Shown here: positions 1-7,367 of the stretch, in pieces
How the letters are laid out: each line of letters starts with the position of its first letter
How positions within the stretch are numbered: the first letter of the stretch is position 1
Program-made: the position numbers and the translations under genes
From: Flectobacillus roseus
Lineage (GTDB): Bacteria; Bacteroidota; Bacteroidia; Cytophagales; Spirosomataceae
Assembly: GCF_030056665.1 (NCBI RefSeq)
Contig: NZ_JASHIG010000050.1
DNA length: 41,691 nucleotides
Reading direction: 5' to 3' (one strand)
Notes under the pieces: generated by a model
Seen by the model: the letters and a program-made list of their open reading frames with translations, nothing else
Databases searched by the model: none
Told to the model about the DNA's origin: nothing

Positions 1-635
1 AAGTCACGTGGGTAAATGTCATCCGAGAACTTCTGTTCGTTAGACTGCTTGATGATGGCTCTTTGGAAATATTGCCAAAATGAGGGCGGAACGTACTTGT
101 ATTGATGATAGATAAGAAACACATCGTTACAATTAATTCTATTGTATGCTAACAGGTCAATATACTGTGGAAAATTTCTTACGTTCCCAGTTATACGAGA
201 GCCCACATCATCGAGTATGGTGATGGCATTCTTCAACGTAAGTGCCTCCTGACAAAAGTCCTGAACCCTTCTGCCTCTATCTCTTACGACTGCCCAACAG
301 TAATAATCCTCCTTACTTGCACCATAGCTTTGAATTTCATCGACTGTAATGACTTTGTAATTTGGGAGTACAAAGTTTGGGTTGATGAAACCTATGGCTT
401 TCCTAATACCTGCTGGCTCAAAAGACTCATGAAACATAGGATCATATATCAGCACCTTTTTGATAAGTTTCATCTGCATTGCCATTGCTTGGATGATATA
501 GGCAAGCTGAAGCACTGTTGTGGTCTTAGCGGTTTTTTGAGCACCGACAACAAGCCAGTTGAAGGCTTGTTGTTCAGCATTAGGAGGACTATTAGACAGG
601 GCTTCTTGTATTCGTTTGTACAAGTGATAGTCCAT
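1..635 (-). CDS. P-loop ATPase, packaging/secretion type (C-terminus outside window)
   Basis: This frame is open from the ATG at 635 to the window edge, so only the first ~211 residues are present. The Walker A-like loop reads GAQKTAKTT (about residues 34-42), with Ala where the last Gly of GxxxxGK[ST] is usual. A Walker B-like strand AITILDD lies near residue 135, and about 35 residues later comes FLIYHQ, which fits the sensor glutamine of the FtsK/HerA superfamily. Virion-packaging ATPases of tailless viruses (A32-like) and Zot/pI export ATPases of filamentous phages share this layout. It is the last visible gene of a minus-strand operon starting at 3218, so it probably translocates the DNA of element A. 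A plasmid-transfer ATPase is the alternative. The P-loop fold is fairly sure; the role is inferred. Confidence 0.7.
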   Translation of the reverse strand, partial: MDYHLYKRIQEALSNSPPNAEQQAFNWLVVGAQKTAKTTTVLQLAYIIQAMAMQMKLIKKVLIYDPMFHESFEPAGIRKAIGFINPNFVLPNYKVITVDEIQSYGASKEDYYCWAVVRDRGRRVQDFCQEALTLKNAITILDDVGSRITGNVRNFPQYIDLLAYNRINCNDVFLIYHQYKYVPPSFWQYFQRAIIKQSNEQKFSDDIYPRD

Positions 636-642
636 AATTGTC

Positions 643-951
643 TTAGCTACCAAGTAGCTGGTTTTTGAGTTCTTGTCGGAATACTTTTGGTACTGACTCC
701 AAAATAGTATCAATATTGGTTTCGAAGTATTCTTTGGTTTCGCTTGACCATTTTTCGAAACATTGATTGATGGCGTCTTTTACTTGCTCATGTGAATGTT
801 TTTCAGCATCATAAGCTAAATCCTTGATTCTGTTGGCTGATACTGTGACACAAACACCATTGGAGTGCTCATGAGAAACTTCCATATTGATACAATGCTC
901 CTGAATGGCTTTTGTCTTTTCTTGAAGTGCTATTGGGTTTAATCCAAACAT
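643..951 (-). CDS. Small protein resembling YbaB/EbfC nucleoid-associated family
   Basis: 102 residues, ending 7 bases before the ATPase start. The layout recalls YbaB/EbfC: an N-terminal amphipathic helix with MFGLNP and QEKTKAIQEH, a MEV...SNGVCVTVSANRIKDLAYD beta-hairpin around residues 23-48, and a long C-terminal helix starting VKDAINQCFEKW. YbaB proteins are small dimeric DNA-binding proteins about 100-110 residues long, so the length fits. Sequence identity looks low, so this is a fold-level guess. In this operon, between an unknown protein and the P-loop ATPase, it could bind element DNA before translocation. It has no signal peptide or membrane segment. Confidence 0.45.
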   Translation of the reverse strand: MFGLNPIALQEKTKAIQEHCINMEVSHEHSNGVCVTVSANRIKDLAYDAEKHSHEQVKDAINQCFEKWSSETKEYFETNIDTILESVPKVFRQELKNQLLGS

Positions 952-1007
952 AGTTTTAGATAATATGTGTTAAAATGAGTTCAATGAATTGTCCAAGCTT
1001 CTCCATG

Positions 1008-1751
1008 TTAGGTTTTCTTGTTAGTGAATTTTTCTAAGAGTTGCTTACCATATTCCAGAGCGGGCTTTTTGTATTTGAGCGCCTTATCCACCAACATATC
1101 AGCACCAAGCTCGTAAATCGGCGTGGTCATAATAGTTGTGTACATACTGATAATATCCATTTCCGAGATCATCTGGTGTTTACCAGCCATGTACTCAAGT
1201 CGGTACTTTTGGAAGAGAGTATCTTCAAGCAACTCCAGTAAATCTTCTTCAATGTTCGTAGTGAGCTTGGTGAACTCTTTAAGTTTAATCTTGTTTTGCA
1301 AAGCGACTCTAATCTCGTCAGGCAAATCAGTGATTTCATCGATTTCATCAATGTCGTTTTCCTTTTCGTAGTCCTCAAGCTTTTTCTCTTCATCCAAATC
1401 CTTAACCACCATGGTGAACAGTACACGCATGGTCACACCCTTTTGGCGTAGCACGGAACAGATTCTTCGAGCGTTAATCTTGGCTTCTTGTCGAAGGTTC
1501 TTTTCCACCTGCTCGATGGGTGCTGCGAATGTAGCCTGTACTGGAGCAATGGTTGCCTGAGGATAATTGACAGAAGGTTGTTGTTGATACGGATAACTTT
1601 CCTGAGAAATTTCGCTCGTTTGTTGTGGAGTACCCGCCAAACCAAATAGTCCAGGACCTTGTGCAATGGCATTGATATTTTGGGCAAACTGCTGTGTGGA
1701 TTCAATTGCGCTTTTGCCCTTATTGAAAGTATTTTTTAGATTCTCAAACAT
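1008..1751 (-). CDS. Hypothetical protein, Q/P-rich N-terminus, helical C-terminus
   Basis: 247 residues, family not recognised. Residues 1-30 look helical (MFENLKNTFNKGKSAIES), and residues 35-80 are low-complexity and rich in Gln, Pro, Ser and Tyr, so probably disordered. The rest is charged and helical, with an acidic stretch (DYEKENDIDEIDEI) near residue 130. There is no signal peptide or membrane span. It ends 57 bases upstream of the YbaB-like gene and starts 6 bases after the 158-aa gene, so all belong to one transcription unit. A scaffold or structural role is possible but unsupported. Confidence 0.7.
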   Translation of the reverse strand: MFENLKNTFNKGKSAIESTQQFAQNINAIAQGPGLFGLAGTPQQTSEISQESYPYQQQPSVNYPQATIAPVQATFAAPIEQVEKNLRQEAKINARRICSVLRQKGVTMRVLFTMVVKDLDEEKKLEDYEKENDIDEIDEITDLPDEIRVALQNKIKLKEFTKLTTNIEEDLLELLEDTLFQKYRLEYMAGKHQMISEMDIISMYTTIMTTPIYELGADMLVDKALKYKKPALEYGKQLLEKFTNKKT

Positions 1752-1757
1752 GATGTT

Positions 1758-2234
1758 TTATTTTTTGTCTAGTCTTTCGAATGCGTCTATAATAGCTTTT
1801 CCGATTCGCGTACTCTTAAAAAACTTCTTTCCCCAAAGCATGGTAGCTGTCCAGATGTTCTCTTTAACACGTGATTGAAAAGCTGAGGATGCTTGCAAGT
1901 ATTTTTCCTCCAGTTGCTTGGTTTTCTTCTTTCTCCAACTCCATCGAAATTTTGTTTGAGCATAATGCTTTTCCACAGAGTGCATAATCAATGGTTCTAG
2001 CTGAAGTCCTTGAGTCGTGAGCACCCCTTGCTTGATAAGCATCTCGAATAGCGCCTTTAGATGGACTTGATTGAACTCCTCTGTCTTAGAAATCTGATTA
2101 CGATATTGGAGGTTATTAAGTGCCTCTTGAAAAAACGAATCCCAAAAAGCTGTGTCTCCTTCATCGTAGATTTTGCAAACTTCGAGAGGTGCATGAGTGG
2201 TATCATCAATATCAATTACCGCTAGTACTTTCAT
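1758..2234 (-). CDS. Hypothetical protein (158 aa)
   Basis: No family recognised. The N-terminus MKVLAVIDIDD looks like a beta strand; the rest is helical, with a very basic patch around residues 97-110 (RWSWRKKKTKQLEEK) that could bind nucleic acid or the membrane face. The start overlaps the end of the upstream 264-aa gene by 23 bases, so the two are probably translationally coupled. It belongs to the minus-strand operon that ends with the P-loop ATPase. Confidence 0.65.
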   Translation of the reverse strand: MKVLAVIDIDDTTHAPLEVCKIYDEGDTAFWDSFFQEALNNLQYRNQISKTEEFNQVHLKALFEMLIKQGVLTTQGLQLEPLIMHSVEKHYAQTKFRWSWRKKKTKQLEEKYLQASSAFQSRVKENIWTATMLWGKKFFKSTRIGKAIIDAFERLDKK

Positions 2235-3006
2235 GTTTTTCTAAGAGTTCGGCAAAGTATTCTGGAGTATAATCTCTCTCCCTAAAATGAGGTTCATTAG
2301 CAAGTTCTGCCGCTATTCCAAAGACATATTCCAACCCCTTAAGTAGTTCATCAAACTTTATGGACAATGCCTGATAGCTTGCCGTGTTCTCCTGTTGAGA
2401 AGCTTGTACAAGCGAGAGTTTTTCGTACTGACTGCGATAATAAATTGCTTCCTGTTGTGCTTGCTGAAGCTGTGTTTCGAGTTCTTCAAGACGAAGCTTA
2501 ACAGCGAACGAGCTTTGCGTCTGAATTTCTGTTTTTTTATCTGGTTGTTCCCCATCATATTGATAGTCGTTAACGGCGTTAACGCCATGTTTTACTTCGT
2601 TAACGCTAGCGTTAACACGTGTAAACGGCTGGTTAACAGCGTTTACACTATTTTCAGCACTTTGAGTGAGAGGGTGTGGGTGCGTTAACGCTGTTTTGGC
2701 TAAACCTGTAAAAAAAACCTCCTTCAAAAAGTCTTGAAAATCCAGTTTTTGGCTTTCATTTTGTCCTTTTTCTCGGTTTTGAACTACCTCGTATAACTCC
2801 GAAAGTTCACTTTCTGACAGACAGATATGAACTTTGTGGGCGTCATAATCAAGCCTGTTGATATACAAGAAAGTTCGGTTTAAAATCAGGTAGTTTAGCA
2901 AAGCTGATAGCCCTTCAAATCCGAAAACACTAGCTTCAACTTCAAGATTTCGTTTGGTCAGTTCAGGTACTCTTGCCCCAATACCGACACGTGCGATATC
3001 CTCCAT
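2212..3006 (-). CDS. Putative DNA-binding protein with coiled coil; gene carries GTTAAC cluster
   Basis: 264 residues. The first ~55 residues (VPELTKRNLEVEASVFGFEGLSALLNYLI pattern, split here by interpretation) could be a ribbon-helix-helix-like strand plus two helices. Residues ~115-145 form a Val-Asn repeat region (SVNAVN, RVNASVN, GVNAVN). Residues ~170-215 are a Gln-rich coiled coil. The Val-Asn repeats come from repeated GTTAAC words in the DNA, which suggests that the DNA sites, not the protein, drive this stretch. The gene follows the 69-aa gene by 2 bases. The coiled coil plus possible RHH head recalls plasmid segregation adaptors, with the site cluster as a possible centromere, but this is inference. 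Confidence 0.6.
   Translation of the reverse strand: MEDIARVGIGARVPELTKRNLEVEASVFGFEGLSALLNYLILNRTFLYINRLDYDAHKVHICLSESELSELYEVVQNREKGQNESQKLDFQDFLKEVFFTGLAKTALTHPHPLTQSAENSVNAVNQPFTRVNASVNEVKHGVNAVNDYQYDGEQPDKKTEIQTQSSFAVKLRLEELETQLQQAQQEAIYYRSQYEKLSLVQASQQENTASYQALSIKFDELLKGLEYVFGIAAELANEPHFRERDYTPEYFAELLEKHESTSGN
2569..2689. repeat. Cluster of six GTTAAC palindromes inside a coding region
   Basis: GTTAAC occurs at 2569, 2578, 2599, 2611, 2632 and 2684, mostly flanked as CGTTAACG or GCGTTAACGC, plus near-matches GTAAAC at 2621 and GTTTAC at 2641. A 6-bp word is expected about once in several kb. Five copies share one reading frame (Val-Asn codons), but the copy at 2684 is in another frame, so the enrichment is at DNA level. 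Likely binding sites for an element-encoded protein (iterons, partition site or operator). Confidence 0.75.
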
Positions 3007-3008
3007 TG

Positions 3009-3218
3009 TCAGTAAGGTTTTGAAATTTCAGCAATGAGTGTTACAGGATTTGAAATGACATTATTGTCTTCATCTTCAGTGTCAAAAATATTGACAGCAA
3101 GACCTAAATTATTCAATTCTTTGGAGAGTGTATTGATAGCAGAGAGGTGTTGTCTTAATTGTTCAGACTTCTGATTTCTGATAGCTTCATCTTGAGCATT
3201 TCCTACAATATCAGTCAT
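3009..3218 (-). CDS. Small hypothetical protein, first gene of the ATPase operon
   Basis: 69 residues, not recognised. It has a helical N-terminal half (EQLRQHLSAINTLSKELNNLG) followed by an acidic turn (DTEDEDNN) and a short C-terminal strand. It ends 2 bases before the 264-aa gene starts and is the first gene after the divergent control region, so it probably leads the operon. Confidence 0.55.
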   Translation of the reverse strand: MTDIVGNAQDEAIRNQKSEQLRQHLSAINTLSKELNNLGLAVNIFDTEDEDNNVISNPVTLIAEISKPY

Positions 3219-3421
3219 GTTCGTAGTTGTTTAGAAGAGAGAAAAAGTGTATTTTTGATAGTCTTTTCCAGAGATACTACAAAAACCTCACTCATCCTCT
3301 CTTTAGTTAGCATCTGCCTTTTGTTTTTGTAAAGGTGTGATGGCTACACTTCGTACGCAAGCCCTGATACACTATTGAAACACTAATGAAACGCTTTTGA
3401 AACAATTCTAACTTTAGACCG
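3219..3421. promoter_or_regulatory. Divergent control region with TGAAAC repeats
   Basis: About 200 bases between the minus-strand ATPase operon and the plus-strand small regulator. At about 3375-3403 the word TGAAAC occurs three times (TTGAAACA, ATGAAACG, TTGAAACA) at 12-13 base spacing, just upstream of the regulator's start. This looks like an operator array, perhaps for the regulator itself. Transcription starts cannot be placed with certainty. Confidence 0.45.
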
Positions 3422-3607
3422 ATGAGAGGTATTACAAAAAAAGAAATTAGGACTATACTTAATTGCGAAAGTAGAGCTACATTTAATCGCCACATCAACA
3501 GAGGGGGACTCCGCACAAAGCTCCCATCATTTTTTTACGAACGAAACACTTTTTATGGGGAGGAGATTGTGCTTTTGGAGAGGGTGTTTAGGGTGAAGCT
3601 GGGGTGA
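3422..3607 (+). CDS. Small helix-turn-helix-like regulator (61 aa)
   Basis: 61 residues. ITKKEIRTILNCESRATFNRHI reads like a helix-turn-helix (shown here as its opening helix and following recognition helix), followed by a wing-like region and a C-terminal helix (EEIVLLERVF). It lies alone on the plus strand, divergent from the minus-strand ATPase operon, the usual place for its regulator. A diverged, start-less second copy lies at 9684-9856. The 77-aa gene at 29069 in element B has the same position and a similar pattern (SKTDIMSAL, then RDIEVFLIYKDMF), so it may be the counterpart. Confidence 0.6.
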   Translation: MRGITKKEIRTILNCESRATFNRHINRGGLRTKLPSFFYERNTFYGEEIVLLERVFRVKLG

Positions 3608-3745
3608 GGTTGTATATTTAGGTGAACCTTACAAACCAAACATATTACCCCAAATTATTATCCTTTTTGAAGAGATATACTATGCTTTTCTCAAAAATGA
3701 TTTTAAGCACTTCAAGTTTGAGATTATATACTGACAACTAAAAAA

Positions 3746-3779
3746 CAGACCTCTTTTAAATGGCTTTAAAAGAGGTCTG
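3746..3779 (-). terminator. Strong hairpin terminator, minus strand
   Basis: A perfect 15-bp stem (CAGACCTCTTTTAAA, loop TGGC, complement) with a run of A on the plus-strand left side, which is a T-run after the hairpin on the minus strand. It ends transcription of the minus-strand gene 3895-4524. Confidence 0.8.
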
Positions 3780-3894
3780 GATGTATATTCTGTAAGAGGT
3801 TTTTTAGAGAAAATGAGTTGTGTGACAGCTCTCCTATGTTGAGAACTGTCATTTTATTAATTTCTCTTTTTGTAAGAATATGTCGCATTTAATG

Positions 3895-4524
3895 TCATTT
3901 TCTAATTGGAATTTGATACAAATCATAGTCTCTGGGGATTACGTTCGCATCAGTCGCTGGTCTTATATTTTCTATTTCATAAAAATTTGATGGTAGATGT
4001 TTTATAAAGTCTCTTACATCTTCAAACTCTTTATGTACAGATATTATAAGGTCTGATATAGTCAAGTTTGTTTTAATTGTACCTCTTATTTTAGAATGTT
4101 CTTGTATAAAACCAGATTTGAATACATAAGAATCAGTTAGAAAATATGACATTTCAAGACTGATTTCTCCATTTTTTATTTCTCCAAACTTGCAGCAAGG
4201 AACAGTCAATATTAGTCCATTTGAAAATGCTCCTTGTGAAGTAGTTTCATCCAATAGAATTTCTTTATTTTCTAGATCATAAATGGTTCGAATGTCTATT
4301 TTAGATTCGTCACTACTAAATACAAAGTACATTTGAAAGTTTGATTTTGCATTGATTTGCTCATAAAGTGGGTCAAAATAGTCAAAATCCATTTCATTGA
4401 ACTCAATAATAAGATGTTGAATTAAGTGTTCTGACTTATAACTATTGTCAATTGAATGTTTCAATTTACCCCCGTTTGGTTTTATGTTCTGATACAAATG
4501 AGGTAGTTCATCTTTCCAATTCAT
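3895..4524 (-). CDS. Hypothetical protein (209 aa), first gene of cargo island
   Basis: Not recognised. A soluble-looking protein of mixed strand and helix content, without signal peptide or membrane span. It has a strand-rich centre (MYFVFSSDESKIDIRTIYDL, LILTVPCCKFGEI) and a C-terminal region with several Asp/Arg residues. It is a single-gene unit with its own terminator (3746-3779) and a structured spacer upstream (4525-4765), like the other cargo genes to 8282. The neighbours suggest stress or defence cargo, but the sequence does not show a function. Confidence 0.65.
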   Translation of the reverse strand: MNWKDELPHLYQNIKPNGGKLKHSIDNSYKSEHLIQHLIIEFNEMDFDYFDPLYEQINAKSNFQMYFVFSSDESKIDIRTIYDLENKEILLDETTSQGAFSNGLILTVPCCKFGEIKNGEISLEMSYFLTDSYVFKSGFIQEHSKIRGTIKTNLTISDLIISVHKEFEDVRDFIKHLPSNFYEIENIRPATDANVIPRDYDLYQIPIRK

Positions 4525-4765
4525 TTTCGGATATTGATTCTTTTTTAGATTTAGAGAATGTCTGAGTTACTTTATTGTTAGATATAATTCTAATTTGATG
4601 GTTGAGTTTCTTGCTGCGTTTGCACTCAACGTTGAAGCATGGACATTGAGTGCAAACGCAGTGAACGTGAGCTCAATGCTTTCACCAATAATGATTGGAA
4701 TGACAGATGTTCAGCCTTTGTTAGTCAGCCCCTATAACGCCAATGCAATGTTATCTGCTGATATT
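4525..4765. repeat. Structured intergenic spacer with 16-bp inverted repeat
   Basis: No credible gene. It holds a perfect 16-bp inverted repeat (4614-4629 and 4646-4661, CTGCGTTTGCACTCAA and complement, 16-base loop). Further on, ATAAC at 4730-4734 region and GTTAT about 16 bases later form a short inverted pair next to the 3' end of the HEPN/Toprim gene. The spacer is richer in G+C than the flanking genes. It may be a folded RNA 3' end or a cassette boundary. Confidence 0.6.
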
Positions 4766-5935
4766 TTACTGAAACGCTGTAAACACCGCTTTTAAAACTT
4801 GTTCAAGGTCTGAAAAGTCAGAAAGTGAGTTCGATTTGAGTTTTTGTCTAAATGTGTCTTGTACCCAACTTTTTTCAGATATATCCCCTTGATATTTTTT
4901 CTCTTTTTCATTGTATGCTCGCCAATGTACAGGAATAGGCTTTCCATCTTTTGTTAATGTGTCTTTTCCTAAATACATTTCAATTCCGCAAGCAAGCCCA
5001 TTCACATTCATTTTTTTTATTCCTGTTGGGCCAATTGTTGGATACTTTTTCGCCGTTTGAATGTCTGGAAGCTTAAGGATTTTAAAATTTTCGCCAATCT
5101 GAACTGATTTAAGTTTGTTCATTTCCATTATTCCTGTTGTGTCATTGTCAAAAAGCACAATTATTGGGTGCTTGATATTGGAAGCCGCAAGTGATATAAC
5201 CAACTTTACTAAAGCAGAAGCATTACTTTCAACTTTGTATTCGTCAAAGTCAATGAAGTGATAATATGGATGTAAAAAGGGATGTAACTTTTTTAAAGTA
5301 GCACTTATAAATTCAACATCTGTTTTCCCTTCTGTAAGTACCAATATCTTTTCAATAGTAATTTGCTTGACTTCTTTTTCTTTCACCCACCCGCCATAAA
5401 TCACATCTGTCAAATCGTACTCAACTATTGAATTCTCAGGGACACTACTTAATATTGAATAAAGTTGACTTTGTAATGATTGTCCAAAAATACCTAGCTC
5501 ACCTGTAATTAAACTGTCTCTCAAATTTGTGTACAATTGGTTGTAGTTAATTTCCTTTTTATTAATAATATCTGAAACTTCACTTAAATATTGTGTAAAT
5601 GATACCTTAGAAAGTGGAAAACTATAGAAATCTTCTTTCAAAGCAATTTTTTTTGCAGATGGAAAATCTTTCTTTGCTTTTTGAAGAGTCATTCCAAATA
5701 TTTCAAGTCTTTGTTTACAAACACTTGCTATTTGTTTATAACCTCTAAAAGTATAAGTTCCTTTTTCATTTTCATATGCGTCACCCCACACAAGTTTATT
5801 TCGTGTAGAGTTCTTCCTTTCTTCTTTTATAAAGTCGTCGGGAAGAAATAAAAGGTTTACAATTTCTTGAAAGTAACCATTTTTATTGCTAAAAATTGGA
5901 TAGTCAGCGATGGTCAATTGTGAAAATGAACCCAT
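4766..5935 (-). CDS. HEPN/Toprim-associated protein with Toprim nuclease domain
   Basis: 389 residues. The N-terminal ~130 residues (MGSFSQLTIADYPIFSNKNGY..., WGDAYE, GYKQIASVCKQRLEIFG) match my memory of the HEPN/Toprim-associated N-terminal domain. A Toprim domain follows: the catalytic Glu is in LVLTEGKTD (E202) and the DxD pair is in LFDNDTTG (D263, D265). Toprim folds cleave or join nucleic-acid backbones using Mg2+. Proteins of this layout occur in defence islands, where they probably act as abortive-infection or restriction-like nucleases. It stands alone between structured spacers and next to a NucS-like nuclease and a Fic gene. The domain call is good; the biological target is unknown. 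Confidence 0.75.
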   Translation of the reverse strand: MGSFSQLTIADYPIFSNKNGYFQEIVNLLFLPDDFIKEERKNSTRNKLVWGDAYENEKGTYTFRGYKQIASVCKQRLEIFGMTLQKAKKDFPSAKKIALKEDFYSFPLSKVSFTQYLSEVSDIINKKEINYNQLYTNLRDSLITGELGIFGQSLQSQLYSILSSVPENSIVEYDLTDVIYGGWVKEKEVKQITIEKILVLTEGKTDVEFISATLKKLHPFLHPYYHFIDFDEYKVESNASALVKLVISLAASNIKHPIIVLFDNDTTGIMEMNKLKSVQIGENFKILKLPDIQTAKKYPTIGPTGIKKMNVNGLACGIEMYLGKDTLTKDGKPIPVHWRAYNEKEKKYQGDISEKSWVQDTFRQKLKSNSLSDFSDLEQVLKAVFTAFQ

Positions 5936-6088
5936 TTCTTATTATGTTTAATTTAAGATTACAGGTAAAGGTTTGCAGCTACCCGAAGGTGGCGATTTCG
6001 GAGCGATTCAATGTCAACAACGTACAAACTTTGATAGAAGTACAAAGCTTGATTTAACCACTGAACCGCTACTTGTGCGTAGGTGCTA
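5936..6088. repeat. Structured spacer between cargo genes
   Basis: No gene. It holds a small TTCG-type hairpin (GCTACC CGAA GGTGGC on the plus strand, ~5978-5993). An imperfect 14-base direct repeat (GTACAAACTTTGAT, GTACAAAGCTTGAT) lies at ~6022-6053. It is of different composition from the flanking genes. It may be a cassette boundary or a folded leader of the HEPN/Toprim gene. Confidence 0.45.
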
Positions 6089-7138
6089 TTATGGCTCGTT
6101 TTTCTTTATTTCACCTTGTAAATCAGGGTATTGGTTAAATATATTTTTCACTAAATCGTAAGTTCCTTTTCCGTGTTGGTTACTAAAAGCGTAAGTTCTT
6201 CCTTCGTAAATTAAAAGTTCGTCATCTTCATTGAACCATCTTGAAGAGTCATAGCTTTTTACGTTTTTAATTTCTTCTGACTCAAATTCTTGTCTTGAGT
6301 GACATTCTTTGTCAACCCAAATCCATCTTTTTTCACCTGTCAACTTCATTAAATCTTGCGGACTTATTCCAAAATTTACACTCTCGTTAATTGCCAAATG
6401 TATAGTTTGACGTTTGTTTAAGTTGATTTCACTTTTGCCGTTAATAGTTATGTTAAACCTTGAATAGTCTCGACTGCTTTCTCTCCTTGCTTGTCTCTGC
6501 TCTGCTGCCTTTTCTCTTAGCTTAACTTGATAGTCTGTTGTCTCTGGAAGTGGAATAATTTGTTGTATGTCAAAGTATAAATTAACTCCGTCTTTTTGTG
6601 GCTTAATTCTTATACATTTTATATCAATATCTCTCTCTATTAGCCATAAAACTGAAGTGGTGATTTCCTTTGAAAAGTCTGCTGACACTAAGATTATTCT
6701 AACATCATTGGCAAACTCTTCTTCATTTATATCATCCCACTCAAGGAAATTTAATATTGCTTCCTGCGGATTTTCTATCTCCAAATTATTCTTTTCGATA
6801 TAGTGTTGAAAAGCCTTTACAGCTTTTTCAAAAGTCATATTGGCTACCATTGCAGCATAACGGATTGACTGCAACTCCATATGTCCACCGTCTTCCGTTC
6901 TTTTTAATTCAACAACTACTAAATTGGCATCCTTGTCAAGGCAAAGAATGTCAATTCGTCTTTTACTGTCTTCCCAATCTCCAAATTCACTGCTAAGGAC
7001 AAACAAGTTCTTTTCAACTGTCTCAATTGAGTTAATTATGAATTTTTGCAAGTCTCGTGCTTCATCAATTCTTTCATTTGAAAAAGTTGTCTGTTGAAGT
7101 TCTACAATTTTCTGTCCTTCAAGTTTATATATTGGCAT
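6089..7138 (-). CDS. PD-(D/E)XK nuclease, NucS/DUF91-like
   Basis: 349 residues. The core SKRRIDILCLDKDANLVVVELKR (read as RIDIL, then VVVELKR) gives the nuclease signature: D63, then E77-x-K79, as in the C-terminal domain of NucS/EndoMS and DUF91 proteins. NucS enzymes cut branched or mismatched DNA. Here the nuclease domain is at the N-terminus (residues ~20-130), and the C-terminal ~200 residues are unassigned, with a Trp-rich segment near 270-310 (KRWIWVDKE, SSRWFNEDD) that may form a separate recognition domain. The gene is monocistronic on the minus strand, beside the HEPN/Toprim gene, in the cargo island. A role in genome maintenance or defence is inferred. Confidence 0.75.
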   Translation of the reverse strand: MPIYKLEGQKIVELQQTTFSNERIDEARDLQKFIINSIETVEKNLFVLSSEFGDWEDSKRRIDILCLDKDANLVVVELKRTEDGGHMELQSIRYAAMVANMTFEKAVKAFQHYIEKNNLEIENPQEAILNFLEWDDINEEEFANDVRIILVSADFSKEITTSVLWLIERDIDIKCIRIKPQKDGVNLYFDIQQIIPLPETTDYQVKLREKAAEQRQARRESSRDYSRFNITINGKSEINLNKRQTIHLAINESVNFGISPQDLMKLTGEKRWIWVDKECHSRQEFESEEIKNVKSYDSSRWFNEDDELLIYEGRTYAFSNQHGKGTYDLVKNIFNQYPDLQGEIKKNEP

Positions 7139-7367
7139 AATGTGTTGTTTTTAAAATGAGCCATAACGGTCAGGGCTTTGCGTTCGGGCGTTAAATAGTA
7201 TTTCGTCTGCCAATAACCGCTGCTCAATTTATAAATTTAAGTACATTGTTTGTTTTGTTGCTCAATCATGTTCGTCAAGCTGGAACTACTGCTGATGCTT
7301 GCACTAAGCTGAAGGAACGACGTCGTGCCCACTTGCCCCCCCCCTGTTGGCTGTAGCAGTTTTCTCG
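7139..7367. repeat. Structured spacer with ATAACG...CGTTA ends and a C8 tract
   Basis: No gene. ATAACG at ~7164 and CGTTA at ~7189 bracket a GC-rich core just upstream of the NucS-like gene, echoing the ATAAC/GTTAT pair in 4525-4765. An eight- or nine-base C run lies near 7333-7341. The rest has no recognised content. It is more GC-rich than the genes on either side. Confidence 0.4.

Noticed and set aside
2569..2689. CRISPR array
   Set aside because: The repeated word is only 6-10 bases with irregular spacing and lies in a coding region; no cas genes are present.
4595..4795. 66-codon plus-strand frame in the spacer
   Set aside because: It is open only because it spans the 16-bp inverted repeat; no regulatory context and no protein-like pattern.
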